Notes: generated from the sequence alone by a model not told the origin. 15,407 bases of DNA from Actinomycetota bacterium (GCA_009924725.1 RFRA01000006.1:1-15407); one strand, 5' to 3'; shown: positions 7,755-15,218, counted from the stretch's first letter. Numbers and translations are program-made.

Positions 7755-9274
7755 GCTGCACCACCTTTAGCAGCAGCCGGATGAATGCCAGCCATATATA
7801 GACCAACTTCCTCGCGAGAAGCTGATGCCGGGACAATTGCAATAATTTCGCCACGATACATAATCGCGATGCGATCAGCTAACGCAAATACTTCATCAAG
7901 CTCGGTGCTAAAGAGTAAAACTGCGCGCCCAGAGTCACGTTCCGAAATAAGGCGTTGGTGCACGAATTCAATCGAACCAACATCTAGACCTCGCGTTGGT
8001 TGGCAAACTACGACGAGTTCTACTGGGCGGGAAAGCTCACGAGCTAAAACAACTTTCTGTTTGTTGCCGCCTGATAATGAGGAGGCTGGGTCATTTGCAC
8101 TTTGAGCTCTAATGTCGAACTCCTTAATTCGCTCAAGGGCTACCTGATACGCCATGGCCGGCTTATAGAAAATACCCTTTGAATAAGGTGCCTCGTTATG
8201 TGTATCTAGAATTAAATTCTCGGTTATTGAAAAAGATGAAATCAGACCATCTAGTTCGCGCGATTCAGGTACATATGCAATCCCAGCCTTTAGGCACTCA
8301 TCAACTGAGCGACCGATTAACTCGCGATCAGAGAGCTTGATCGAACCCGTTAGATGTTCACGTAAACCTACTATTGCTTCAGCTAACTCACTCTGCCCAT
8401 TACCTTGGACGCCTGCAACTGCTACAACTTCGCCAGCAGAAACGGCTAAATTAATCTCACTTACTAAGGCGCGACCAGATGTATCAAGAACACTTAAGTC
8501 GGTCATTTCCAGGATCGTCTTGCCGAGCTTAACGTCAGCTTTATTGACCGTTAAATCAACTGGGCGGCCCACCATAAGCGAGGCCATTTCTTCCTGGCTA
8601 GCCGTTGGCTCAACTGTGCCAACAACTTTGCCGCGACGAATGATTGAAATTCGATCAGCCACTGCTTTTACTTCGCGTAATTTGTGGGTAATAAAAACAA
8701 TCGAACGGCCAGAATCGCGTAGCTTCTTCATATTTGAGAGAAGCTCATCAGTTTCTTGTGGAGTTAAAACCGCTGTCGGTTCATCTAAAATCAAAATCTT
8801 TGAGTTGTAGATGAGCGCGCGAATAATCTCAACGCGCTGCTGAATACCCACTGGCAAATCTTCAATTAGCGCATCTGGGTCTACTTCAAAGTTAAATTCT
8901 TTAGATACCCGAATAATCTCTTGTCGCGCAGTTGCCAAATCAAGTAAACCGACACCATTCGTTTTCTCGTGCCCCAGCACGATGTTTTCGGCAACTGTAA
9001 AAACTGGGATTAACATGAAGTGTTGATGGACCATGCCGATACCAGCAGCTAGCGCATCGAGTGGACTTTTAATTTGGATCTCTTGGCCATCTACTAAGAT
9101 TTGGCCTTTATCCGGTGAGAGCAATCCGTAAACTATATTCATTAAAGTCGACTTGCCGGCACCATTCTCGCCCAAGATCGCATGAATCTCGCCTGCTTCA
9201 ACTTTGAAATTAATATCATCATTTGCAACAAGTGAGCCAAATTGCTTGGTGATTCCGCGAAGCTCTAAAGACAT
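7751..9274 (-). CDS. Nucleoside ABC transporter ATPase with two ABC domains
   Basis: A 507-aa cytoplasmic ATPase of the RbsA/YufO type, two nucleotide-binding domains in one chain. Domain 1 has a complete Walker A GENGAGKST (35-43), a variant signature LPVGIQQR (140-147), Walker B LILDEPT (161-167) and His197. Domain 2 is degenerate: GVQGNGQSE (288-296) replaces Walker A, and VVVCQPTRGLD has Gln425 in place of the catalytic glutamate, while LSGGNKQK (400-407) is intact. This asymmetry is normal for BMP-linked ATPases. It lies downstream of the BMP gene but separated by a strong terminator. No Shine-Dalgarno sequence is visible before the ATG, and a small hairpin sits there instead. It is coupled by ATGA to the first permease. 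Confidence 0.94.
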   Translation of the reverse strand: MSLELRGITKQFGSLVANDDINFKVEAGEIHAILGENGAGKSTLMNIVYGLLSPDKGQILVDGQEIQIKSPLDALAAGIGMVHQHFMLIPVFTVAENIVLGHEKTNGVGLLDLATARQEIIRVSKEFNFEVDPDALIEDLPVGIQQRVEIIRALIYNSKILILDEPTAVLTPQETDELLSNMKKLRDSGRSIVFITHKLREVKAVADRISIIRRGKVVGTVEPTASQEEMASLMVGRPVDLTVNKADVKLGKTILEMTDLSVLDTSGRALVSEINLAVSAGEVVAVAGVQGNGQSELAEAIVGLREHLTGSIKLSDRELIGRSVDECLKAGIAYVPESRELDGLISSFSITENLILDTHNEAPYSKGIFYKPAMAYQVALERIKEFDIRAQSANDPASSLSGGNKQKVVLARELSRPVELVVVCQPTRGLDVGSIEFVHQRLISERDSGRAVLLFSTELDEVFALADRIAIMYRGEIIAIVPASASREEVGLYMAGIHPAAAKGGAA

Positions 9275-9275
9275 G

Positions 9276-9289
9276 GCGTAAATCTACGC
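9276..9289 (-). promoter_or_regulatory. Small hairpin immediately before the ABC ATPase start codon
   Basis: GCGTA, loop GATT, TACGC form a perfect 5-bp stem ending one base before the ATG at 9274. The 26 bases between terminator and ATG contain no recognisable Shine-Dalgarno motif. TATACT in the same stretch resembles a -10 box, but no convincing -35 lies at the right distance. The site may limit translation of the transporter genes relative to the binding protein. This is inference. Confidence 0.35.
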
Positions 9290-9300
9290 TATAAAAGTAT

Positions 9301-9340
9301 AAAAAAATAGCGGCGCAGTGATTTCTCACTGCGCCGCTAT
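9301..9340 (-). terminator. Strong intrinsic terminator between BMP gene and ATPase gene
   Basis: A perfect 15-bp stem (9307-9321 paired with 9326-9340), GC-rich core GCGGCGCAGTG, tetraloop of four bases, followed on the minus strand by seven T (9301-9307 on the plus strand). It begins 16 bases after the BMP stop. In this position it should let most transcripts end after the binding-protein gene, with partial read-through into the transporter and enzyme genes. Confidence 0.92.
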
Positions 9341-9355
9341 TAACTAACTTATTAC

Positions 9356-10414
9356 TTATTCAACCTTGATTGCACCAGAAACGATCTTCTTCTGGACTGC
9401 AGCAATTTCCTTAGCAAGTGTTGAAGGGACTGATGAAGCTAAGTCGTGGAACGGCGCTAAGCGAGTTCCCTTGTTAGCTAGTGTTCCAACATATGCCTTG
9501 TTTGTGAACTTGCCCGCATTTACTTCAGCAATTACTGAAGAAACAGATTCGCCTAGACCCTTCATTACTGAGGTTAGAAGAACTGAGCGGTACTTATTGG
9601 CAGAAACAAATCCATCGGTATCAACCCAGATAGTTACTGACTTCTTTCCATCCATTGAATTCTGGGCTGTTGCTCCACCAAGACCACCAGCAACTGGGAA
9701 GATTACATCTGCGCCAGCTTGCTCGAAGTTCTTAGAAATTTGTAGTGCCTTTGATGTGTTAGCAAAGTCGCCTACGAATTCACCATTCTTGGTATCGCGG
9801 TTCCAACCAAGGACGCGAACGCCCTTATTCTTTACCTGGTTGTAATAGAAAACACCTTGTGCGAATCCATCCATAAATGCTGTAACTGTTGGGTATGGAG
9901 CGCCACCGTAAGTAGCAACTACACCCTTAGTTGAGAATGCAGCAGCTGCATATCCAGCTAGGAATGAAGATTCCTGAGTCTTGAAAGTAAGACCCTTAAC
10001 GTTAGGAATTGCAGTAAATGCTGTGTAATCAGCATTTGGCTCTAGTCCTGAATCATCAACAATTGCGTACTTGATTGTTGGGTTTGCCTTTGCTGATGTA
10101 ATGATTGCACCTGCAATTGCGAAACCAACACCGATGATCACATTACATTTTTGATCAACAAACTTCTTGATGTTTGGAGCGTAATCTGCGCCTGAGGCAG
10201 CAGGTAGGTATGAAACTGTTACGTTCTTATTTGACTTAGCAATTGATTGTGCGCCAGCCCATGATGCTGCGTTGAATGACTTGTCATCTACGCCACCAGT
10301 ATCTAGTGCCAAGCATGCTTTGGTCTTTGTTGCTGCAGTTGCTGCAGGAACAAGCGCAAGGCTTGCTGCAACAGTGGTAGCCGCAAGAATGGCTACTAGC
10401 TTTGACTTCTTCAA
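9356..10414 (-). CDS. BMP-family nucleoside-binding protein of the ABC importer
   Basis: 352 aa. An N-terminal signal peptide has KKSK followed by a hydrophobic stretch at 6-22 and a likely cleavage after ATA at 25-27. The mature protein begins shortly before CLALDTGGVDDKSFN (34-48), whose DxGGxxDxSFN element is the hallmark of the BMP/PnrA family, and SSFLAGYAA further on is also typical. It should capture nucleosides outside the membrane and deliver them to the two permeases. There is no lipobox: Cys34 is preceded by TKA and lies in the first beta strand, so lipid anchoring is not evident. The start is TTG, supported by GGAGG four bases upstream and by the signal peptide beginning exactly there. 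An intrinsic terminator follows, so it can be made in excess of the transporter. Confidence 0.93.
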   Translation of the reverse strand: MKKSKLVAILAATTVAASLALVPAATAATKTKACLALDTGGVDDKSFNAASWAGAQSIAKSNKNVTVSYLPAASGADYAPNIKKFVDQKCNVIIGVGFAIAGAIITSAKANPTIKYAIVDDSGLEPNADYTAFTAIPNVKGLTFKTQESSFLAGYAAAAFSTKGVVATYGGAPYPTVTAFMDGFAQGVFYYNQVKNKGVRVLGWNRDTKNGEFVGDFANTSKALQISKNFEQAGADVIFPVAGGLGGATAQNSMDGKKSVTIWVDTDGFVSANKYRSVLLTSVMKGLGESVSSVIAEVNAGKFTNKAYVGTLANKGTRLAPFHDLASSVPSTLAKEIAAVQKKIVSGAIKVE

Positions 10415-10418
10415 TTTT

Positions 10419-10423
10419 CCTCC
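10419..10423 (-). promoter_or_regulatory. Ribosome binding site for the TTG start of the BMP gene
   Basis: GGAGG is among the strongest Shine-Dalgarno matches in the window, with a short 4-base spacer to the TTG at 10414. It fixes this unusual start codon, since no ATG is available before the signal peptide. Confidence 0.75.
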
Positions 10424-10600
10424 AAGTTGTATCTAACGGGGGTTATCGCAAGTTTTACTACCTAATTAAGTATGTAAGTACCCTTTAGATAGCTCATCTC
10501 AGTAAAGGCGAGCCTAGTATCAAAGCGGCTTTTATCCCAATGAAACTTCCAAAAATAGGCTAAAAATAGATAACGATTGCGAAAACTCTAGACCAGAACT
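10424..10600 (-). promoter_or_regulatory. Leader/promoter region of the nucleoside operon
   Basis: This is the only sizeable gap on the minus strand between the two BMP genes, so the operon promoter should lie here. Visible structure includes a bulged hairpin at 10482-10508 (CCTTT and AGAT arms on the plus strand pairing with ATCT and AAAGG, four unpaired bases). Closer to the gene, an 8-base direct repeat reads ATTAAGTA TGTAAGTA on the plus strand (10465-10480). I could not pick a convincing -35/-10 pair. No purine-riboswitch core is recognisable. Confidence 0.4.
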
Positions 10601-11587
10601 TTAAAGTTTGGCTGCGGTGCGCGAAGCTGCTGTGATTGAAGCCTTGAATACTTGAAGTTTTGGCGCCCAGATTACAAACTCAATATTGCCTCCGGTAATG
10701 CCATAACTACGCCCATAAATACCTGCTACCGGATCGAGGATGTCGGTAATTTGCTGATCTCTAATTGCAGAAGTGACTAAATCAAGCATTGCATTATCTA
10801 CCCGCTTCGAAATCGCACCGAGTAAATACTTCTGATTTGCCGGACTCACCGTTAAATACTGATCAGGTTCAATTGTAATAACACCAACTTCAGGTGCTTC
10901 TTTTTTCTTGCTCTCATTGTGTTTAACCACAGCGCTAAATATTTCATTATCTGATCCGGTGATAGCCACAAAAATCACATCGTTTCCTTCAGCAATTAGT
11001 GATTTTGTTAAATCGGCAAACCCAGTTGTCGCATATTTTGAAGTTAGTTTTACCTTCTTCTTCGCCGCACTCGCACCCAAAGTAAAGCCAGCCTCCAAAT
11101 TAACATTTGCGGCGTTCGAGATCAGCGCAACTTTCCCAGTTTTTGAAACTCGGGTTGCGGCTGCACCCGCTAAGTAGCCCACTTGCTTGTCATTAAAGAC
11201 CAGTGAAGTAATGTTTAAGCTTGCGATTGAGGCATCATTTAAAATTGAGAATTGCTGAGTTGGAAATTCAATGGCTAAGTTTTTAAGTAGCTTGGTGTAG
11301 CCAGAGCCAATAGCCAGGATCGGAGAGCAACCTTTAGCCACCATGGCACGAATCCGTTTTTCCCGATCGATCGCGCTGCCATCTGTAATGAAACCTTCGT
11401 AATTAAAGTTAAGGGTTTTCTTTGCTTTGGTTAATCCGGCAAGAACTGCATCGTTATATGAACGATCCCCCGGGCCACCTAAATCGTAAGCGACGCATAC
11501 GTTAACGATTGGGGCAGCCGTTGACGTCACCGGCACCATTACTGAGGCAGTAATTGCCGCACTGAGAAGCAAGGCTTTAGGAATCAT
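10601..11587 (-). CDS. Second, divergent BMP-family binding protein coupled to trpS
   Basis: 328 aa with a signal peptide (hydrophobic 4-20, likely cleavage after STA at 22-24). The family element appears as CVAYDLGGPGDRSYND (31-46), and VGYLAGAAA (136-144) matches the FLAGYAA region of the operon's BMP protein. It is therefore a paralogue, but a distant one. Cys31 is in the same strand position as in the other BMP protein and is preceded by VNV, so again there is no lipobox. Its ATG overlaps the trpS stop by 4 bases (11584-11587), and AGG lies about 9 bases upstream inside trpS. It has no transporter genes of its own downstream. It may use the neighbouring ABC transporter with a different ligand, or act as a sensor; the ligand cannot be told from sequence. 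Confidence 0.85.
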   Translation of the reverse strand: MIPKALLLSAAITASVMVPVTSTAAPIVNVCVAYDLGGPGDRSYNDAVLAGLTKAKKTLNFNYEGFITDGSAIDREKRIRAMVAKGCSPILAIGSGYTKLLKNLAIEFPTQQFSILNDASIASLNITSLVFNDKQVGYLAGAAATRVSKTGKVALISNAANVNLEAGFTLGASAAKKKVKLTSKYATTGFADLTKSLIAEGNDVIFVAITGSDNEIFSAVVKHNESKKKEAPEVGVITIEPDQYLTVSPANQKYLLGAISKRVDNAMLDLVTSAIRDQQITDILDPVAGIYGRSYGITGGNIEFVIWAPKLQVFKASITAASRTAAKL

Positions 11588-12585
11588 TGGACGATACCTA
11601 GATTTCGATAGGTTGAATTAATGGTATCGGCTGCTACTTCACGAGCCTTGCGGGAACCTTCGTGCAAGATCGAAAGCAAGTGCGTCTCATCTTCGAGTAA
11701 TTCAAGTGCTTTGGCGCGGATTGGCCGGAAATACTCAACTACTACTTCAGCTACGGCGCCCTTGAAATCGCCATAGCCTTTTTCAGCAAAGTCAGCTTCT
11801 AACTCAGCAATTGGCTTACCGGACAAAGTTGAATGAATCGTAAGCAAGTTACTGATTCCTGGCTTTGCTTTCTCATCAAATTTAACTTCGCGCTCAGCAT
11901 CTGTTGCAGCACTTTTAATTTTTTTGGCATTTGATTCAGGAGTATCCATAATTTCAAGTACGCCTGAAGTTGACCCAGAAGACTTACTCATCTTGGCAGT
12001 TGGATCTTGTAAATCATAAATCTTAGCGCCAGACTTTAGAATGTAGCCTTCGGGAATTCGGAATGTGTCACCGAAGCGAGTATTAAATCTAGTTGCAAGA
12101 TCTCGAGTTAACTCAATATGTTGACGCTGATCTTCACCGACCGGAACTTGATGCGCTTGGTACAAAAGAATGTCAGCCGCTTGCAACATTGGGTAAGTAA
12201 ACAAACCTACCCGAGCTGAATCTGCACCACCTTTAGCTGACTTATCTTTAAATTGAGTCATACGACTTGCTTCGCCAAAGCCTGCCATGCACTCCATAAT
12301 CCAGCCCAATTGATTATGTTGCGGAACTTGCGATTGCACGAAAAGCGTTGATTTTTCTGGCGAAATTCCAAGCGCGATTAATTGGGCAGCAGATGCCAGA
12401 GTCCTTTTTCGCAATAGCGCAGGTTCAATTTCGCCAGAGAGGGCATGCAAGTCAACGATGCAATAGAAAGCGTCATTGCCGTCTTGAAGAGCTACCCATT
12501 GCTTCAAGGCGCCAACGTAATTACCCAAGTGAAAAGATTCACTGGTCGGCTGAATCCCCGAGAGAATTCTTTTCTGTGCGCTCAT
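11584..12585 (-). CDS. trpS: Tryptophanyl-tRNA synthetase
   Basis: A 333-aa class I aminoacyl-tRNA synthetase that charges tRNA-Trp. The HIGH-equivalent HLGN is at 19-22 after SGIQPTSESF, VPVGEDQRQHIELTRDLA at 148-165 is the tryptophan/ATP site region, and KMSKSS is at 198-203. The length is normal for bacterial TrpRS. It begins 20 bases after the stop of the CBS-domain gene with only a weak ribosome site. Its stop codon overlaps the start of a BMP-family gene. Confidence 0.96.
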   Translation of the reverse strand: MSAQKRILSGIQPTSESFHLGNYVGALKQWVALQDGNDAFYCIVDLHALSGEIEPALLRKRTLASAAQLIALGISPEKSTLFVQSQVPQHNQLGWIMECMAGFGEASRMTQFKDKSAKGGADSARVGLFTYPMLQAADILLYQAHQVPVGEDQRQHIELTRDLATRFNTRFGDTFRIPEGYILKSGAKIYDLQDPTAKMSKSSGSTSGVLEIMDTPESNAKKIKSAATDAEREVKFDEKAKPGISNLLTIHSTLSGKPIAELEADFAEKGYGDFKGAVAEVVVEYFRPIRAKALELLEDETHLLSILHEGSRKAREVAADTINSTYRNLGIVQ

Positions 12586-12605
12586 GAGGTTTATTCTCGC
12601 ATGAA

Positions 12606-13934
12606 TTATGAATTGCGCGAGATTAGAAGCTTTCCTGCTCGCTTGCCTTCCATCGATAAGACCGTTATTCGCAAGCCATTCACGCTGACGACATCGTTTT
12701 CAACGGGTATTCGCCCCAGAAAGTGCATGACAAAGCCACTGGCTGTTTCATATGGGCCTTCGGGAATGTCGATTCCGGCGTCATCAAGTAAATCTTCGAG
12801 CGAGGTCAATCCATCGATTTCAAAGTCATTTGTGCGCGCTTCATGCGCAATCTCTTGTTCATGATCATCATATTCATCACGAATATCACCGATTAAACAC
12901 TCAACTAGATCTTCTAACGTGATGATGCCATCTGTGCCACCGTACTCATCGAGCACGATTGCTAAATGTTGACCTTGTTTACGCATCTCAGTTAGTGCAG
13001 GCAAAATACCTTTGGTACCGGGCAAAAATATGATGTTACGGACCAACTCTTGAATCTTTCCGCCTGGAGTTACTAAAGAAGTATCGAGCAAATCGCGAAC
13101 ATGAATAAAGCCAATCACTTCATCAGATGATCCGCGCACAACCGGATACCTTGAGTGAGCTTTATCAATTGCTAAGCCGATAGCTTTACCGACAGTTAGT
13201 GAGGCATCCATAAAATCTACTTCGGTTCGCGGAACCATCACTTCATGAATTTGGCGCTCTGAAGCGTTAAAAACTTCTTCAACAATGTCTCGTTCTTCGT
13301 CGCTCAAAGCCGCATGGCCAGCAACAAGATCTAGTAATTCCTCTTCTGAAATTTGCGTACGTTGTTCGGCTGGATCTAAACCAAATAGGCGAACTACAAA
13401 ATCAGTTGATCTGGAAAGCAGCCAAATAATCGGACGGAATAGTTTTGCTAACCAATCGATAATTCCAGCTGATGCCAAAGCAATGGCCTCAGTACGAAAT
13501 AGCGCTAAACGTTTTGGAACTAGTTCGCCAAATACCAGCGAGAAGTATGCAATTACGATTGTGATTCCGATAAGTGAGATCAACCCGGCTACGCCTTCGG
13601 TTAACCCCAATTTAACTAACTCAGGTTCGACATAGATGCCTAACCGTTCAGCGCCAAGGGCCGCTGATAAAAATCCACAGAAAGTGACACCGACTTGAGC
13701 TGCCGCCAAGAACCGGTTTGGGTTCTCAGTCAAAGCGGCCACCCGGGCGCCTCGTTTACCTTTTAGGGCTAATTGTTTGATTTGGCTCTCGCGCAGGGAG
13801 ATCAGAGCGATTTCCGCAGCTACAAAGAGAGATCCCAGCAGGATCAAAAGCAGAACAACGGCAATATTGCCCAGAATCTGGCTAAGCGAGTGGGGCTCCA
13901 TAAGAAGCCCAACTATACGCGCCACGAATGGCAT
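12606..13934 (-). CDS. CNNM/CBS-domain membrane protein (TlyC/CorC/MpfA-like)
   Basis: 442 aa. An N-terminal DUF21/CNNM membrane domain (about 20-190) has hydrophobic segments such as NIAVVLLLILLGSLFVAAEI and the motif GELVPKRLAL (136-145). It is followed by EEELLDLV (197-204), two CBS domains (about 233-285 and 298-350, the second with VLDEYGGTDGIITLEDLVE), and a C-terminal CorC_HlyC domain (about 366-440). Proteins of this architecture are linked to magnesium/divalent cation efflux or homeostasis; the old name hemolysin is misleading. A second ATG at 13901 (431 aa) begins nearer the usual N-terminus and has TATAGT ten bases upstream, so it could be a near-leaderless start. Neither start has a strong ribosome site. 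It is transcribed towards trpS. Confidence 0.9.
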   Translation of the reverse strand: MPFVARIVGLLMEPHSLSQILGNIAVVLLLILLGSLFVAAEIALISLRESQIKQLALKGKRGARVAALTENPNRFLAAAQVGVTFCGFLSAALGAERLGIYVEPELVKLGLTEGVAGLISLIGITIVIAYFSLVFGELVPKRLALFRTEAIALASAGIIDWLAKLFRPIIWLLSRSTDFVVRLFGLDPAEQRTQISEEELLDLVAGHAALSDEERDIVEEVFNASERQIHEVMVPRTEVDFMDASLTVGKAIGLAIDKAHSRYPVVRGSSDEVIGFIHVRDLLDTSLVTPGGKIQELVRNIIFLPGTKGILPALTEMRKQGQHLAIVLDEYGGTDGIITLEDLVECLIGDIRDEYDDHEQEIAHEARTNDFEIDGLTSLEDLLDDAGIDIPEGPYETASGFVMHFLGRIPVENDVVSVNGLRITVLSMEGKRAGKLLISRNS

Positions 13935-13977
13935 TTCGCTTCTGATATTGCCCTTTCCCGCACTCGGTCGGTAGCCT

Positions 13978-14007
13978 TTGCAAACCGATTACGGCACCCG
14001 TCGTAAT
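13978..14007 (+). promoter_or_regulatory. Candidate promoter of the sugar-import ATPase gene
   Basis: TTGCAA (13978-13983) and CGTAAT (14002-14007) are separated by 18 bases, each matching the sigma-70 type consensus at 4 of 6 positions. A transcript would start near 14014 and carry a leader of about 50 bases. The call rests on motif match only. Confidence 0.3.
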
Positions 14008-14009
14008 TG
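13986..14009 (+). promoter_or_regulatory. Palindrome overlapping the candidate promoter (possible operator)
   Basis: CGATTACG and CGTAATTG are inverted copies matching at 7 of 8 positions around an 8-base centre. The palindrome covers the spacer and -10 box of the candidate promoter, a typical place for a repressor site. No regulator gene is in the window. Confidence 0.35.
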
Positions 14010-14028
14010 CCTTACTCCACCGGATCGT

Positions 14029-14046
14029 CGGGCACGTACCTGCCCG
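14029..14046 (+). promoter_or_regulatory. GC-rich hairpin in the 5' leader of the sugar-import ATPase gene
   Basis: CGGGCA and TGCCCG pair perfectly (6 bp) around a 6-base loop, ending 3 bases before the AAGGA ribosome site (14050-14054) of the ATG at 14064. It is not followed by a T-tract, so it is not a terminator. It could affect mRNA stability or ribosome access. Confidence 0.4.
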
Positions 14047-14063
14047 GATAAGGAAGAACTCAA

Positions 14064-15143
14064 ATGGCAAATGTTGTATTCGACAAAGCATCACGTATCT
14101 ATCCAGGCACCACTGTGCCTGCAGTTAATGAATTAGAGCTAACCGTTAATGACGGTGAATTTCTAGTTCTAGTTGGTCCTTCAGGTTGCGGTAAATCAAC
14201 ATCACTTCGTATGTTAGCCGGACTTGAAGAAATCGATGCCGGTCGTATTTTGATCGGTGATCGCGACGTAACAAATGTTGCGCCAAAAGATCGCGATATC
14301 GCGATGGTATTCCAGTCATATGCGCTTTACCCACATATGACAGTTGCCGAAAACATGGGCTTTGCGCTTAAGATCGCAGGCAAGCCAAAAGAAGAACGCG
14401 ATCGTCGCGTTAAAGAAGCAGCAAAGTTGCTCGACCTCGAGCCATATCTAGATCGCAAACCAAAGGCGCTCTCTGGCGGACAACGTCAGCGCGTAGCTAT
14501 GGGTCGTGCGATTGTTCGCGAACCACAAGTTTTCTTGATGGACGAACCGCTTTCAAACCTTGATGCCAAGTTGCGTGTAGCTACACGTACTCAGATTGCT
14601 GCGCTACAGCGTCGTCTTGGAATTACAACTGTTTATGTAACTCACGACCAGGTTGAGGCTATGACAATGGGTGATCGCGTAGCAGTTCTAAAAGATGGTT
14701 TCCTGCAACAAGTAGATACCCCACGTAATCTTTACGATAACCCAGCAAATGCTTTCGTAGCAGGCTTCATCGGTTCTCCTGCAATGAACTTGCTAAACGC
14801 ACCTGTATCAGGTGGGCAAGCAAAGCTAGGCGGATTAAGTCTTGCGGTACCAGCAAGCGCTGGTGCCACAATCACAGTTGGTATTCGCCCAGAAGGCTTC
14901 ACACCTTCTTCTACTGGCTTCGATGTTCTAGTTGAAGTTGTTGAAGAGCTAGGTGCAGATGCATTCGTTTATGGAACTCCCGTTGATTCCGCAGTTAAGT
15001 TCGCAAATGTAACTGAAGAAGGCGCACAAGTAATTGTTCGCTGGGATCCAAAGAATCCACCAAAGCCAGGACAGACAATCACTGTTACTGCTAACCCAGC
15101 TGCAGTTCACCTATTCAATGCAACAACTGGTGAGCGCATCTAA
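14064..15143 (+). CDS. ugpC: Orphan carbohydrate ABC importer ATPase (UgpC/MsiK/MalK type)
   Basis: A 359-aa ATPase of CUT1 sugar importers. All motifs are intact: Walker A GPSGCGKST (38-46), Q-loop Gln84, signature LSGGQ (136-140), Walker B VFLMDEP (156-162), D-loop SNLD and His194. From about residue 235 comes the MalK-type regulatory OB/TOBE region with GIRPEGF. No binding protein or permease is adjacent and the gene is flanked by a divergent gene and a terminator, so it is a stand-alone gene. In actinobacteria such orphan ATPases (MsiK) serve several sugar importers encoded elsewhere, and that role is inferred here. ugpC is the common family label, not proof of glycerol-phosphate transport. 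AAGGA lies 9 bases before the ATG. Confidence 0.9.
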   Translation: MANVVFDKASRIYPGTTVPAVNELELTVNDGEFLVLVGPSGCGKSTSLRMLAGLEEIDAGRILIGDRDVTNVAPKDRDIAMVFQSYALYPHMTVAENMGFALKIAGKPKEERDRRVKEAAKLLDLEPYLDRKPKALSGGQRQRVAMGRAIVREPQVFLMDEPLSNLDAKLRVATRTQIAALQRRLGITTVYVTHDQVEAMTMGDRVAVLKDGFLQQVDTPRNLYDNPANAFVAGFIGSPAMNLLNAPVSGGQAKLGGLSLAVPASAGATITVGIRPEGFTPSSTGFDVLVEVVEELGADAFVYGTPVDSAVKFANVTEEGAQVIVRWDPKNPPKPGQTITVTANPAAVHLFNATTGERI

Positions 15144-15156
15144 TACGCTTTAAATT

Positions 15157-15190
15157 AAAAACCCCGCCGGTATTAATCGGCGGGGTTTTT
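15157..15190. terminator. Bidirectional intrinsic terminator between ugpC-like gene and icd
   Basis: AAAAACCCCGCCG pairs perfectly with CGGCGGGGTTTTT (13 bp, eight of them G-C) around an 8-base loop. The A-tract on the left and T-tract on the right let it work for both convergent genes. It begins 13 bases after the ATPase stop and ends 28 bases before the icd stop on the other strand. Confidence 0.95.
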
Positions 15191-15218
15191 TACTGCTGCT
15201 TTAAGTTAGGAAGGCGGT

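Noticed and set aside
8337..8810. 157-codon open frame on the plus strand opposite the ABC ATPase
   Set aside because: Antisense shadow; the translation is Ser/Thr-rich without motifs, while the minus strand encodes intact ABC motifs.
7751..9274. Degenerate second ABC domain as a sign of decay
   Set aside because: Loss of Walker A lysine and catalytic glutamate in the second domain is normal for this two-domain BMP/ribose-type ATPase family.
9366..9845. 159-codon open frame on the plus strand opposite the BMP gene
   Set aside because: Fully antisense to a gene with a clear family motif; no domain or ribosome site of its own.
10424..10600. Purine riboswitch upstream of the nucleoside operon
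   Set aside because: Neither the conserved three-way-junction bases nor the two kissing loops can be identified.
12606..13635. Open frames on the plus strand opposite the CBS-domain gene (for example 12445-12864 and 13285-13635)
   Set aside because: They are antisense shadows of trpS and the CBS-domain gene, with low-complexity Ser/Arg-rich translations and no recognisable motifs.
13935..14063. Possible tRNA or small RNA in the divergent spacer because of two hairpins
   Set aside because: No cloverleaf, T-arm (GGTTCGA) or acceptor pairing can be drawn; the hairpins fit promoter/operator and leader roles better.
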